Origin: Ophioderma brevispina | Lineage: Eukaryota > Echinodermata > Ophiuroidea > Amphilepidida > Ophiodermatidae | DNA length: 64,000 nt | NCBI GenBank assembly: GCA_023653785.1 | Contig: JAMKCH010056824.1 | Span: forward strand, 62,001 to 126,000 | Reading direction: 5' to 3' | In this document: positions 33,931 through 46,769 of the stretch, piece after piece | Position numbering within the stretch: position 1 is the stretch's first letter | Layout: each line of letters opens with the position of its first letter | Program-made: the position numbers and the translations under genes | The notes under the pieces: generated by a model | What the model saw: the letters and a program-made list of their open reading frames with translations, nothing else | The model's database searches: none | Told to the model about the DNA's origin: nothing

Positions 33931-34630
33931 ATCACCGGAATGTTTACTATGCATTTTTACTATTCTTGTTGCAGATGGAGAAATGGGAAATGTAATTTTG
34001 CACATATGTATTGAAAATGGGGACCATTTTTCACATCAAGAGCTTTTGATTTCAAAGTCAATGCAGGCTTCCCCTCTTTGGTATCCACTTTATCATATTT
34101 ATGACACACACCTTTGTTCCCATACATTCCCTTAAATATGGATCCTATATGTATTGGATTTTAGTATAGGTATTTGTATTGCTATCTACAGTAGATAGCT
34201 TGTTTTAGTTTCATCACCTTAAAGGGCTCCAATAAGGTGGAATTGAGTACCTTTGATCTTCTATTTTAAACCCTGGACACTGCCACATATGATACAATCT
34301 GTCCAATTAATTCATTACAGGACACAACATGAGATAGCACTCTGAGTAACCCAATCAAAATAGTGCTTCTGAATCTGTGTAAATACCATCATTCTTACAG
34401 TATCTCTGATTTGCCCATTAACTGATATTACCGCCAAGTGACCAATCAAAATAGTGCTTAGATATTGACAGATAGGCAGGTAGTGCCCAAGGGTTTAAGA
34501 GGCAGGCTCATTTTCAACAAAATATAAAATTCTTTCAATTTGCTGTCAAATGATTGACTACGATCTAGGATGAATAAAAAAATAGATTTTTTTCACACAA
34601 AAAATGCTGCATCATAGTTCACAGAAGCCA

Positions 34631-34752
34631 TATTATGATGTAGTCCATCTAGAACGACCCTTGCTCCCCTGTGACCTAGCCACTGAGCGCGCAGTGCAAG
34701 GCCTCGCGAACATGGGGGGGGAGCAAGGGTCCTTCTAGGACTAATTATGATG
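34631..34752. mobile_element. Small inverted-repeat element
   Basis: About 122 bp with arms AGAACGACCCTTGCTCCCC and complementary GGGGAGCAAGGGTCCTTCT, plus outer ATTATGATG/CTAATTATGA matches. The centre is CpG-rich. Confidence 0.75.
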
Positions 34753-35017
34753 CTATTTAAGACTTTCCATGAATTTGGCCTTTATTGTAAAAAAAAAAAT
34801 GTCAAAACGGTCAAGCAGCATGCATACAAAAGGGATCAACTCTGATGGGCATTTTCTTGTAGTTTGACATGATGAACAGTAATAAATAATATTTGTTGAT
34901 ACTCCCTTTTTGTAATTGTCGAATCCTGCCCTGATGCAGGTGTTTATTGGGTTTTGGGATGGTCACATCCCTGGCTTGTTTCAAGGACAGTGCAAAGCCT
35001 CCCTTTTTGTCTTAGTT

Positions 35018-35574
35018 AGTTAAAGGGATTAGTAAGCGATTTGCTAATCCGAAACATAGAAAAAATCATCAAAATTCATATTTTTATATTTTTGTTACCG
35101 GCTTGGATATGCGAACATAACCGGCAAGTGGTTAGCTTGAAATCTGTGTATTAAAGACAAAGCAGTACTTTTTATCTGATTCTGTAATTTCTATACGTGC
35201 GTATCAAAATTCGGACTTGAGATCAAAAAAAGCCTTTCCCGGTGAATATAACAGATTTTCAGCGTGATATGTGCACCATGATCAATACAGTTTGACCTCA
35301 AACACAAACACTATTGATCTTTGTTTATTCTGTACTGGTGTAAACCACAATCAGCTGTTTAGTGCAGATTTTTGAGACGCCAATGTTGTATGTCTATTTG
35401 CGGCAGACGGTATGACAAATTTCATCAAATACTTCATTTTTTTCACTATCTAGTTTGTTTCTACAGTAAAGCAGTTATATGGAATTGTACATACTTATCC
35501 CTGATTTATAAGATTAAAATGCATTTCCACATTTTTTCGATTCTCTCGCATTATCGCTGCTAATCCCTTTAAAC
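35018..35574. mobile_element. Inverted-end element (TTAAAGGGATTAG ends)
   Basis: Left TTAAAGGGATTAGTAAGCGA and right CGCTGCTAATCCCTTTAA are inverted repeats 557 bp apart. Structure is similar to family E, with different ends. The ORF at 35372-35563 lies within and is not a gene. Confidence 0.75.
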
Positions 35575-36721
35575 CAAAGTTTTAAATCCGGTTTTGTCCC
35601 TGCTAACGGGTGTGGCCGGATACACCTCACTCAGCAATACTGCTGTGTGAGGATTTATTGGAGCAAAATATAATTGATCGGATGCCCTTCCTGACGTCAA
35701 TCTTCAGTTTTTGTCTTATTGTTACAATATAACTAAAGAGGCATTACGCTGGCCTTGAAAGGTGGACCCGATGTAACTGTCCTGAAACTTGATAGGCACC
35801 CACATCAGGCCATGATGTGACATTTACGTTAAGGGTGTATACTTTAACTTATTACAACATGGAAATAAGGCCAAACTGGACCACTTGTATCAAATTTTAA
35901 TTGTGAAGTTTTATTATCATTTTTGATTTGGTATTGGTAATATATAGCATACAATTAAGTGCCCCATATACCTGTTAAGCTTTATGAAAACAAAAAATCT
36001 ATTTACAATTAGCTTCTATTAAAAGTTCCTTTTGAAGGTACCAATTTACATTTTGTACAAATGCAAAAACATTAGTGTTAAGTCTAAACAACAGTGTACT
36101 TTATCTAAATACAGGTAGAAATGAGTTGAATGTCGATCACAATCAATTTTGATCTTTATAATATTATTTGCTTTATTTTGTTCAATTGTTTCCTTCTAAG
36201 ATGGCAAGCGGTCTTAGTGAACTAGGTGAATGCTAAAACAAAAGCAAAATAAAAAAAATTTTGGTTTGTAGTTGAATCTCAAAACTGATTTTGTAATTGA
36301 AATTATATCATTCTCCTTGATCCAAATTGGTAATTTGTAAATTTTATTTTTTTTACCAAAAATGCAAACTTAAGCACTTAGAAATTACTGTGCTTTTTGG
36401 AATGGAAGCAAGTCCCGTTCATTGGACTATGATTGCAGACTGTACTGTCAGGAACAGCTAAATATACCACAACAATGGTGAATCCTTGTGCGTAATATCA
36501 TGTAATATAAATCAGTTTGTACAACAGAAACTATTATTAAGGCCAAAGTAGATCCTTGTCATTTGATTGGACAATTATGGGTCATATGTCATTCAATAAA
36601 TAAGATATTACATGCTTACATTTTGTTCTATTGCATGCTTGTGCTTCCTCACAAAGTGAAATCCACCTTATCAAACGGAACTTTGCTGTGAGTATGATAC
36701 TGTGCAACATTATGTTCAATG
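35575..36721. other. No gene seen
   Basis: No supported gene. The start (35590-35710, with GGATGCCCTTCCTGACGTCA) resembles a phrase common in animal interspersed repeats, but no element boundary is visible. Confidence 0.4.
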
Positions 36722-37027
36722 CACAGCTGTTTGACCCCATTCAAATTGTCTCTTTAATTTTAGAGCCATTTTAAGCAATGGCGACACCAATTTGACAACT
36801 GATAAGTAGGGACATATAAGAGCTATTACCTCTGTAACATTCAGAAAAATCAATTGCAGGAATCTTGCCATATAGTTATCACCCTCTATATGCCTATTTC
36901 TCATCAAATTTGCACAGGATGTAGTTAGTAGAAAAAATAATCCAAAATAGTTGTCAAAAGTGTTGTCGCCATCGATATTTTTTGTTTGTCTCTGTTGATA
37001 TAATTAAATAGACATCAAACAGCTGTG
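36722..37027 (+). mobile_element. MITE family C (CACAGCTGTTTGA ends), copy 1
   Basis: About 306 bp with ends CACAGCTGTTTGA and TCAAACAGCTGTG. Shares AAGCAATGGCGACACCA, GGAATCTTGCCATATAG and TTTGCACAGGATGTAGTT with copies at 45352 (reversed) and 58922. It lacks about 90 internal bases present in the others. Confidence 0.85.
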
Positions 37028-38389
37028 TGAATGAAGCAGGGCAGTACAGCGTCTTGCAATCGTAGCTGTCATAGACAGTCTTCACTTGAGCGAAAAATAT
37101 CAAGCCTGGCCATGGCAGTGACATATTAGCCAACCAATCGGATACAATCTTATTTTTTGACAAAGCAGGTTTCTACTTGATTTCCCCCGAGGTTGTTTAT
37201 TCCTTCGGACACCAATTTTAATGCAGTGGATAATATAGGCCCTGTATTGGAGAATACAACTTATTATCTATGCTCAGTCTATGCTAATGGCAAGCTTGAT
37301 CTACTTAGACATTAAATAAACGGTTTCATCCGTGCTGTGGAAAGAATATTTCATGCCGGCGAATGGAACATTCCATCTTTCAACTCATGAAAACACTCAA
37401 AAACCGGCACTCATAAAACATCTGTGTCCCTCATCACCTACATAGACATAGAGAAATATAAATTGCAGATCTTCATTTCTTTAAGGATAACAAACCCAGT
37501 TACTTCAAGGCCGACTCAGAGATTTTGAAATACAACTTTGTGTATTAATTATACTCAACTAGAACTAAGATAGTCACCTAAAATGCTCAATTCCAAAGTT
37601 TGAGATGAATGGATTTTCTGTATTGATGCATTGAATGTTTATGTGCAGTACACAGTGCATAGGACACTGCGTATAACAACAATTCTGGATCCGGAATTTT
37701 ATAACAAAGTGGTGCTTTTCTACCTAAAGGACTTTGATTTGAGCTGGTCATTCACACCGTGATTATGGGCAAGCATTATATACATGCAAAAAACATGAAT
37801 TGTTTCAAAATAGAGGGCAACTTCTGAGTCAGCCTTTAAATTAAATGAATGTCGTGTAATTAAACATGATACATATAGAAAACTTACAAAAAAAAAAAAA
37901 AAACAATGGAATGGAACCAAATTTGCACAAATGTTTCTTTCATATATATATGTACACATGTCTTTACCATATCATTTATTAGCACAGCAGATGCATTTGC
38001 CCGAAATCATCCTCTATTTCTTCCATGGTAATGTGACAAATTTCTACATGGGTAGTCAACACCCTGTGTTAAAGGGACACAATGGCATGAAAAAATATTC
38101 AGACATAATGAAAAAGACCCTTACTGAATTACTTCCTCAAATTTGAAAACAATTTGGAGTGTTTACATTCTGTAAAAACAGCAAAAACAAACAAGTTGTG
38201 GCATTTGTGGCAATTCCTGCCATGGAAAAACTGGGTGTTGACATCCTTGGCAGAATTAACAGTGTATCTAGCATGTTTGTGACAATTCAAAAGCATTCAG
38301 ACTGGAATTCATACAGTTTACTTCAAGCTTGTAGTAAGATATTGATCTTGACAAGTAAAAGGTATATTTAAGAAATAAAGGGTGATGCA
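37028..38389. other. No gene seen; repeat with GACTCAGAG ends
   Basis: About 37500-37850 shares a plan with 54557-54905: GACTCAGAGAT at one end, GAGTCAGCCTT at the other and a GGATCCGGAATTTT palindrome inside. Two in-frame ORFs separated by one stop (37931-38146, 38159-38371) show no recognised domain. Confidence 0.4.
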
Positions 38390-38670
38390 GTATCGTTTAT
38401 GAGTGAATAATGTGTCCGAGGTCGGAAAAACTAAATAATGGGTGAGGCGCAGCCGAGCCCATTAGTTTTAAGTTTTTCCGGCAGAGGATACATTATGAGC
38501 CCATAGGTGATACTGCAAACCCTTTATTTCTATTCTATTACCTAAAACATCTTGATTTAATAAGAAAATGTATTTGCGACCCATTATTGCAGAATAATGG
38601 CAGTAAACTGACCAATCAGAATGCTCCATTTTCAATAATGGGCAGAAGAGGTAATAGAATAGAACATACA
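38390..38670. mobile_element. Nested hairpin element
   Basis: An outer pair GTATCGTTTATGAG / CATAGGTGATACTG brackets a central hairpin (AATGGGTGAGGCGCAGCC, then GAGCCCATT) at about 38438-38465. A second inverted pair, TTCTATTCTATTACCT and AGGTAATAGAATAGAA, spans 38529-38666. The GGTGAGGCGCAGCCGAGCCC phrase is typical of a widespread invertebrate repeat (from memory). Confidence 0.6.
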
Positions 38671-39699
38671 CAATAGCAATGGACTGTGAAGTGATGACCA
38701 CATGCTCTAATGCCACATCCTTGGTTGAGAAGTGAAGCTTACAAGGAAAATAATACAACTTTCCTTTTTTTAACAATATTTAAGCACCCAAATTGTTTTT
38801 GAATTTGTAGAAGTGATTTCAGTTAAGGTCCCTTTCATTATTTCTGACTATTTCTTCATGCATTTGTGTCCCTCTTAACCTTCCTCCTGCAAAGCTATTT
38901 TTGTAACATGTCCTTCAATGGTTGAGGGGGGGGGGTTGTAACCCCCTTCTACTTTCCTTTAAACACATTCACACGATGTATTTTGGTACCAAATTGAAGG
39001 TCTATATCCATTCTAATTATACATACATGTATTACTTTGATATAATACACTATGATGCCATCATGACATCATAAGCAAGCAATGTAAAAAAAAAAATACG
39101 AAAGTGTGACTTTTAGGAGAAATCTGTTGGGTTTTTTTTTCTCACATGATACGGTAAAGGAGAATTGATGCAGTAATTGATCTGGCATGCATATATAGTG
39201 ACTGCCTTAAAATGTGAGAAACTGTGAAGATTTTCATTGTGGAAGTATAGAAAAACCTTGATCAAAGCAGTGCATGATGATGGTTACAACATAAGAGATA
39301 TGCCTAACTTTCCACATCTTGCTTCTTGCATGGAAAGTTAGGCATTGTCTCTTATTCATCTGCCCCTGCAAAAACCTGAAATCTGCAGGTCATTACTATT
39401 TTGGGGCAAATGTATTTCTAGTCGATGTACCTTAATATAACATTACCCATCGTTTTGCTTCGACACTCAGAGCTAAGAACCTATGTGGCTATCTGCAAAT
39501 GGATGACCACAGTTTTATAAAGTTGTGCCACCGTAAAGACCCAACTTTTCCGTTTTATTCACAGAAAGAGTTCTATGTTTCCCCTTTAGCAATCTACAGA
39601 ACAATTATTTTTTTTTATGGCCGTCAGCCTTCTTGTTCTGTTTTTGATGCTTCTTTCCTTCTTCTTCTTCTGGCAACATTTGCTTCCAGCCCAGTCCCT

Positions 39700-40850
39700 G
39701 GTTTCACGTATTCTGACCAGACTTAATACCACATGACCGCTGAGGTGTCCGTATTCAAGTCATATGACTTTGACCTCTGTATTACCTTTGAACTGACCAC
39801 AGGCATCAATATATACTTTTTAATTGCCAAATCTTCCTTCTACGGTTTTATGCGAATCATCTAAACTGTTTCAGACAACCACTGACCCATTCTTCATATA
39901 GGTGTTCAGGAATAGGGGGTCAAATGTCATTAAGGGGGTCATTTCGGGTCGGAAACCAAATGTGTCCTTTATTGGCAAAAATTCTTCTAGAGATTATGCC
40001 GATATCCACTAAACTTGTTCAGAGGATTCCACTGACCCATGATACATAAGGGTTGTTCAGGAATAGGAGTCAAGGTCATTAAGGGCCCTTCACTTTCCGG
40101 TCAAGAAAACAAAAAAAATTTAAAAATTTTCAAAATTTTATCTTAAACGGTCAACATAAGCGAGTGACATAACCTTCAGAATGCATGTATGTTAGCCAAG
40201 TTTGCAACGGATTTTGTATTTTGGGGGAAAGGTTCATTGAAGGTCATTTCGGTTTTGAGCAAAACTGAAAGATTTTATCTCCAGAACTAGCAATGCAGAT
40301 TTTTTTTAAATTTAAACTGGAACAATGCATCTCGGCTGTGTACATGTGTTTTTTTTGTATATTGGGGTGGGTCAAAGGTCATTAAGGGGGTCAAATGGTC
40401 AAATGTGTCAAAAAATGCCAAAAATAAGACCACATTGGCTATATCTCAGCCTATAGAGCATAGATAAAGCCCGTTTCATTGCTACATTTATGTAACACTA
40501 ATAGTCGGGTATGTCTATGGAAAGCCATTGACCCCAGGTCAAAAGTTCAAGGTCAAGGTCAAAAACCAAATTTAACAAACAGCTCCGATTGAGCTGAAAT
40601 TTGTCAGGACTATGCCAGTGACATCATAATGCAAAACAAGACAGTTGAACCCATCCCGTGACCCAGGGGTCACATTATAGGGGTTAAAAGGTTAAATTCC
40701 TGACATGCTTGGATTAAGTTGAAACTCAACAATAATTATCCTTGTAAATGTTTGTTAACATTAAAAATACATTTAACGACATCTGTGACTCATTGGTCAA
40801 GTTATTAGGCATGGGGTCAAGGTCATTCCATATGTTATTCCAGGTCCGTC
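39700..40850 (+). repeat. Degenerate repeat rich in AGGTCA half-sites
   Basis: Loosely repeated sentences of the type GGGTCAAAGGTCATTAAGGG, with GACCCAT and CAGGAATAGG recurring about every 100-150 bases. Dozens of GGTCA or TGACC half-sites occur, densest at 40541-40565 (TCAAGGTCAAGGTCAAA). No ORF of note. Confidence 0.6.
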
Positions 40851-41669
40851 TGTTCGCCAATGTCCCTACTTCAATGGCTAGTTTCAGTTATCTCTAATTT
40901 TTTTTACACAAAATAATGGTTCAAAATCATCCTACCAATAATTTTAGTCACAATGGCATAAAATCTCCTGAAATTCTGACCCAAAATTACCTTAGTAAGC
41001 TTCATTCGCCAATTCAATGAAATTGACCGGTAAACCCAATGCCAAATTTGGCATACTTCCTGTGTGCTTGTTCCTGGTGTTTCTAGTTTAAGAAAATTGA
41101 AATGTTTCCCTGAATGGTATCAATTACGGCTTTTTAATTAGAAAACGGAAAAAGAACACTGAATCGGCGATTTAGAAAACTGGAAACTTTGGTCTTTATG
41201 CTAACGCCAATATAATTCTCCAATTATGTTAACCACATACACAAAATAAAAACAAATGCTATATTGCATGTTGTAATATATTCTTGGCCAATAATGCTCC
41301 TGGAGGGAATGCAACATGAAAAGCTATGTACAACACACATTACTACTTCTCTCCCTAACCCAAACCTACCCCTAATGCCCCTTAAGCATTACAGGCTAAC
41401 AATTTATCCATTGTTCATTCTATAGCATATAGCAACATTTGAATTATATTTGACACATCTTATGCGAGAAGGCATCTTTTTTAAACATCCTTATAAATTG
41501 CCTAGTCTACTTATCACTACTACTAACATTATCTTCAAAAAGTGTCACTATTTTGTAGAAGAACATTGCAAGCACCAGACTGCAGAAAGGCAAACATACT
41601 GGAAGGTTACTACATCATATATCTTTCATATATTTTCCCCTGTTATTATTTCAAAAGCATTTTAATTAT

Positions 41670-42030
41670 GAGACGTACAGTAAAGATGCATTTTGTGACT
41701 CTAGCATCTTCTAATTTGTTCATTCATGTTTCACTAGATATCATTGAAAAAGGCTTAGTTCCAAAATTTCAGTTGATTCCAACCTTCCGTTTTGGTGTTA
41801 TAAGCAAATATCACAGTATCCCATTGGCCACTCTGCTGTAATTTCTGACCCTTTACGGACAGAATACAAAATTGCTAACTTCTTGCAGAGACAATCCAAA
41901 TTGTACATCAGATTTGGCACAAAAGCAATACTAAGACTAACAGTTCAAATGAAACACAAATCTCAACTTTTTTAGCCAGGTAAGTCGGGAGAACGAGGCT
42001 GTGGATCACAAAATGCCCCTTACATATTTA
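41670..42030 (+). repeat. Interspersed repeat family D, copy 1
   Basis: Aligns by eye with 53295-53625: TTTGTGACTCTAGCATCTTC, TTGATTCCAACCTTCCGTTT, CACTCTGCTGTAATTTCTGA, TTTACGGACAG and GGCTGTGGATCACA. The overlapping ORF 41542-41841 is part of the repeat. The other copy also has an ORF (53260-53451) in the corresponding region, but the frames are not clearly conserved. Confidence 0.75.
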
Positions 42031-42473
42031 CTTAGATAATGATTAACTATTACAAAACGATTATCAACTGTAAATTTAGTTTTATTAGAAGATGTCAGAT
42101 TCATCACTAACATAGCTTTGTGCTGAAATAAGAACTACTGCATCATAACAGACTTGCAAAGACAAGCCAATAGACTTCTTTTCGCATGAAAAAATGAAAC
42201 ATAAAAATCCACGAGAACAACTTTTTAGATTCCTGGCATTTTTAACAGGATGCATAAGAAATTACAACTTGCTCGAGAATTGCATGAGCTGCTTTCAATT
42301 TCATATTATACCACTGAACAACTATCCCAGAGAAAGTAGCACAAATACTTGGTGCAGTTTCATGCATATTTTTTTTAGATATGCATATGGCATGTTTCAC
42401 AGTATTAGAGTGGATTATCAAGTTCCCATCATGATATTGTTTTATTAAATAGACAAAATTTTATATTTAACTA

Positions 42474-42728
42474 TATGTGATCTGGGAAAACCCGCCACAT
42501 GTCGCACAGGACATTTTTTGAAAAAATAAAGAAAATAGCTTAAAATCTGTTATAATGTACTTTATTTTTTGTGAGATTGTATAAAGCATAACTTTTTAAA
42601 AAGCAAAAAATAAAAAGAAGAAAGAAGTAAACAGTTATGGAAACTGAATATTTCAAATCTGCAGTGATAGTAAAAACTCAAAATATAAATTTCCCACCAT
42701 GTGGCGGGTTTCCAGATCGTATCACATG
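42474..42728. mobile_element. MITE with CCCGCCACATG arms
   Basis: Ends ATGTGATCTGGGAAAACCCG and the complementary CGGGTTTCCAGATCGTATCA; 255 bp, AT-rich interior, no ORF. Confidence 0.8.
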
Positions 42729-42831
42729 TTATTACTACACAGACAACAGTGTTTTACCTTTTGAAAGTATCTTGAAAAGCACTCTACATTAAAACATGTG
42801 TTGCTATGTTATTATTATTTTTCAGACACTA

Positions 42832-43349
42832 TGGCCCGTATTCCAGAACTTGTTTAGCTAACGTGATTTTACCTTAAAATCGCTGTAATTTAAAATTGCA
42901 TTTAGCAAAACATGTTTAAATATTTTTAACCATGTGGCTTGGTTTAAACAAAAGCTTTAAACACGAGTAACATCGTCGTTATATAAAGATGTTAACTTGA
43001 TTGTATAAAAGGCCCTATGTGTTTTAATGGTTGAGTGCACAAAGTGCATCATGGCTTTCCGCAGCGTTTAAGATGATACACCAACTGGGCTAGAATATTA
43101 TGCACCATTGCTGTTGTCAATTGGACAGTGCAATGAGCAGTGCACTTGCCGAAAACACACACTAAAAACACTTCCTAAACTTGCCTCGTACCTAGTTTAA
43201 ATTTCGATACATTTTGGCAGAGTTAAAATCGTGTTTAACTTTAAATTCTTTTCTGGAATTAGGCTTACTTATGCGATACATTTATCTCACGTATAAACGT
43301 TCGCTTAGCTTAAAAATTGCGCTAAACGTCTTTTTGGAATACAGGCCTG
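42832..43349. mobile_element. MITE with GGCCYGTATTCCA ends
   Basis: Left GGCCCGTATTCCAGAACTTG and right complement of GGCCTGTATTCCAAAA, about 518 bp. Internal inverted blocks TTTAGCTAA / GCTTAGC. The ORF at 43214-43417 runs out of the element and is ignored. Confidence 0.75.
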
Positions 43350-43807
43350 TAGTCCATGTTCTGTCCAAAAATAGTAGCAATAGCAATAAAGATTTAGTAT
43401 GGATATTATATTATTAGAGAGAGATGCTTAATGCAAAACACTATTTCTTGCTATTTATTTAATAATATCCATGATTGAAGTTTTTGGGAACTCTTATGAA
43501 CTTTACTGTGAAAATATGCCCCCATTTGGCCATGTGCTTGTGGATTTTTTTAACGTTTTTAAAGCTGTGATTTCACAAAAGGTGATACAAAACCACAGCT
43601 GGCTAATTTGTTGAACACTTGCTAAAACATTGACCCATCCAAGTATCTTACCATATGGGAGAGGACCAAATTATAACCCTGTGACACTTTCCTGCTAAAC
43701 AATATACACTACAAATTCACCTCCACAAGAACAGTCTTTGTAGATGTTTAGGTGAAACAATCACTGCTGTCAATTTTGTCAACCACATGACTGCAAATCA
43801 ATCGAAG

Positions 43808-44172
43808 TAAAGGTGCAATGAGAGATTTCACATATCAGGTGTCCCGAAAAATATTGAAATATTTTTGATTTTTTTTCAAAAGTATTGATGTAAAGCTTTC
43901 CATTAAAACAATACCCCACCTGAAAGGGACTTAGCTGAGAAATTATTTCTTTGGTACAAAAAAGTGAATTTTAATTCATATAGGAGCAAATCCTAAATTC
44001 AGCCGTTTTATATTTGAAAATATGAGCAAATAAAAGGCACCTTTTGTTTTCACTTTCAACGGCAATTTGTAACCAAAATACAAGGCAAGAATTAATTGAG
44101 GGTCTAATCTATATGGAATAAATACAAATGACACAATATATGGACGACTCAAAATCTCTCATTGTACCTTTA
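43808..44172. mobile_element. MITE with AAAGGTGCAATGAGAGATTT ends
   Basis: 365 bp between AAAGGTGCAATGAGAGATTT and AAATCTCTCATTGTACCTTT. One further isolated end (AAATCTCTCATTGTAC) occurs at about 46143-46158 near the TMX1 exon. Confidence 0.8.
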
Positions 44173-45351
44173 AGGCACTCATTATGTCCTTATCCCCTGA
44201 ATATGTTAAGAAAAACAATGTCCCAATCATAATGCAGCAGTGCATTTGTCATAGCTGTTTTATTCACTTCCACAGTTGAGGGGCGTGCAGTGACGTACCC
44301 GGAATCATCAGAGTAAGGGCGCAGCGAAGATTTAAAAATTGGCATGCTGCTGTCGATATGGATATATTCATTCTCAAACTCTCTATTCAAGTAGGATTAT
44401 TATTGTATTATTAAAAGTGCTTGTTCCGATCGCCTCTGGGACATCCCCCCCCGATTTACCCAGAAGTAGTATAAATTTTGATATCAGATGAAAGGCCGTA
44501 TTTTTCTCATTATCGTCCTGAAATTTCAGCTTCCAAATCCACCTCTTTGCAAAGATATTTAAAAAACTGCTGTTTTAGTGGTTAACCATCAATATTAGCA
44601 CAATAGTGAATAGGTGCTTGCAATGCGCGCTATTATAAAAACCGCAAGTTCGTTTCCCATGATACTTGATGGTAAGTGTATGCAGGTGCCAGGCTCTCAT
44701 ATCAAGTGGAGAACAAGACACACATAAATCGGAACACCCACCTTTAAATGGGCTAGTGTACTGTACATAATCCCTGCCTACTCAAGTATAATAGATCTAC
44801 TTGAGTATTAAAAGAGTTATGAGAACCGGTATAACATGTTGGTTGATACACTTCGCAAATCCTGGGTACACCACTGCAGTGAGTATCAGATGTTATCTTT
44901 GGAGATAACACCACTCAACAAATACTGTCCAGGGAATGTGGAGCATAATATGTGTTCTGCCGTATCAATAAAATGCAGTTGTCAACAGTGATTTTATACA
45001 GAAAAATTGCACATGAAGCATGAGAAAAAAATTACATGTTCCCTACCCCAAAGTGGCCTCTAAAATCTAACTTAAATTAAATTGTATATTTTTTGATGGG
45101 CACCCTGGTTTTCGCCCTTTTTCATTTTTTTCTTCGAAAGTGGAATCAGGGTGATTAAAGTCATCAAACGAGCCTGTGTTCAAAGTGATTTGAAACATTG
45201 ACCTTCTATAGCCCACCTCTACTAATATTATGTTTATAGCTTTCCTTGCCGCTATGTTCAAATCCGGTAAATTATTGGTCTCGAGAAATCTCTCTCTCAA
45301 GCTGATAACTCTTTAGAGTTAACTGCCTAAAAAAGGTTGACTTTCACCCTG

Positions 45352-45742
45352 CACAGCTGTTGGAAATCTCATTTATATGACAAAACATAAATAATACACA
45401 AAATATCAATGGCGACAGTTTTTGACAACAGATTTGGATTATTTATTCCACTAACTATATCCTGTGTAAATTTTACATTTTATTGCAGGCGAGTATGATT
45501 TTTCTTGAAAATCTAGTTTTACACATCTTTCTATGGAAAATGGGCATAGAGAGGGCGCTACTACATAAAAATCACAACCTTTGAAGGCCTATATGGCGAG
45601 ATTCCCGTAATGGACTTTTCTGATTTTTGCAGAGGTAATCGCTCATGCATGTCTATACTTATCAGTTGTCAAAATTGTGTCACCACTGCTTAAAATTGTT
45701 CTAAAAATAAAGAGACAATTTGCACAGGGTCAAACAGCTGTG
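45352..45742 (-). mobile_element. MITE family C, copy 2 (reverse)
   Basis: 391 bp, reversed relative to 36722 and 58922, ends CACAGCTGTTGG and TCAAACAGCTGTG. It lies 68 bases beyond the TMX1 stop codon on the gene's minus strand and supplies two AATAAA motifs in that direction (45484-45479 and 45447-45442). Confidence 0.85.
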
Positions 45743-45810
45743 CCCAAAAAGTAACATCCAAAATAATTAGTACTATTACGATTTATAAAAAACAAAGTAA
45801 CAAACAATCA

Positions 45811-46077
45811 TCATTTGGCTTCGGTGCCACTTTCCTCATTAGTTGCAGTTTTTCTTTGCCTCACTGTTGACTCATCTGGTTCATCCTTTCCTTCTGCCTT
45901 TTCTACAACTTCTTCCTCATCTTTATTTTCTGAGACCCCTTCTGCCTTTTTAACATCTTCCTCCTCTTCTATTTTCTTCTGACCTTCTGCTGCGTTTACT
46001 TCTGGTTCTCTTGGTATGGCCTGGTAACCTTTGGGAGGCTTCTGAGGACAGCAGCAATCTGTCAGGAATACTAATAT
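45811..46077 (-). CDS. TMX1: TMX1, last coding exon (partial gene)
   Basis: Minus-strand exon of 267 bases after a strong acceptor (polypyrimidine then CTGCAG, 46090-46078), in phase 0, 88 codons to TGA at 45813-45811. It starts ILVFLTDCCCP, the end of a membrane segment followed by cysteines, then a lysine/glutamate-rich tail (QKKIEEEED near the middle, VRQR near the end). Human TMX1 has the same layout: membrane segment ending VF-ADCLCP, then KKVEEE and an IRQR near the C-terminus. TMX1 is a thioredoxin-fold oxidoreductase of the ER membrane; this exon carries only its cytosolic tail, and the CPAC-bearing domain must lie in upstream exons that I could not find between here and the window end. 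A homologous TMX family member is possible. The tail is acidic, as in the family. Confidence 0.7.
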   Translation of the reverse strand: MLVFLTDCCCPQKPPKGYQAIPREPEVNAAEGQKKIEEEEDVKKAEGVSENKDEEEVVEKAEGKDEPDESTVRQRKTATNEESGTEAK

Positions 46078-46463
46078 CTGCAGAAGGGGGACCAAATCAA
46101 CTAGTTAGTTCGTAAGTGCAATTAGCTGCCAATTGTCAAACAAAATCTCTCATTGTACATTTAACTGCAACAAAAATACAGAAGTCAGCTTTTGATTTTA
46201 GTGCAAATTACAGTATATTCAACTGCTTGTAATGATTTCTTAGGTATGTGGATTTGATTGCAGTAAGCATGTACTTGTACATGGCCTCAATTTATCTTAT
46301 TGCGAGACCACCCCCCCCCCCCCCCACTTAAAAACTGACAGCCTGCATAGATTACAAAGGAAAGAAAGAGAAATCTGCCTTTTTTGTGCATATCTATATA
46401 CAAAATTAAATTTTGACCAGTTCTGACCAACTGCCCTGATAAGAACGCACCCTTAGATACATG

Positions 46464-46760
46464 TTGTCCGGTGGATAAAGCATACGACCCGCACGCCAAA
46501 GGATGTGGGTTCAAGCCCCGCTGTAACCAATGTGTTTTGCTTTTGAGTAATGTGCTGTACCAGCATTATTCCATGTTGGGAAGGTCGGGAACAGGACTCG
46601 CTGTAGATGAGTTGTGTCAATCCACTTACAGCAACAGTTATAGGGCCTATGGTGGAGAGTCTGGCCCGTAACGCTTTCAAACACAGTGGGCACTCCGTTC
46701 CTGCGTACACAGGTCATCCCATTTACATTTGGCCATGGCGTTTCTATGAGAGCCCCCACA
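46464..46760 (+). mobile_element. Candidate tRNA-derived SINE
   Basis: Begins GTCCGGTGGATAAAGCATAC and contains a B-box-like GGTTCAAGCCCCG at about 46508-46520, spaced like A and B boxes of a tRNA promoter. The following 240 bases are GC-richer than the flanks. Four overlapping short ORFs on both strands here have no domain. No second copy is in the window, so the right boundary is a guess. Confidence 0.45.
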
Positions 46761-46769
46761 AATAGGTGG

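Noticed and set aside
37931..38371. Two ORFs in one frame separated by a single stop, possible pseudogene
   Set aside because: No motif of any family was recognised, and chance ORFs of this size are common in this window.
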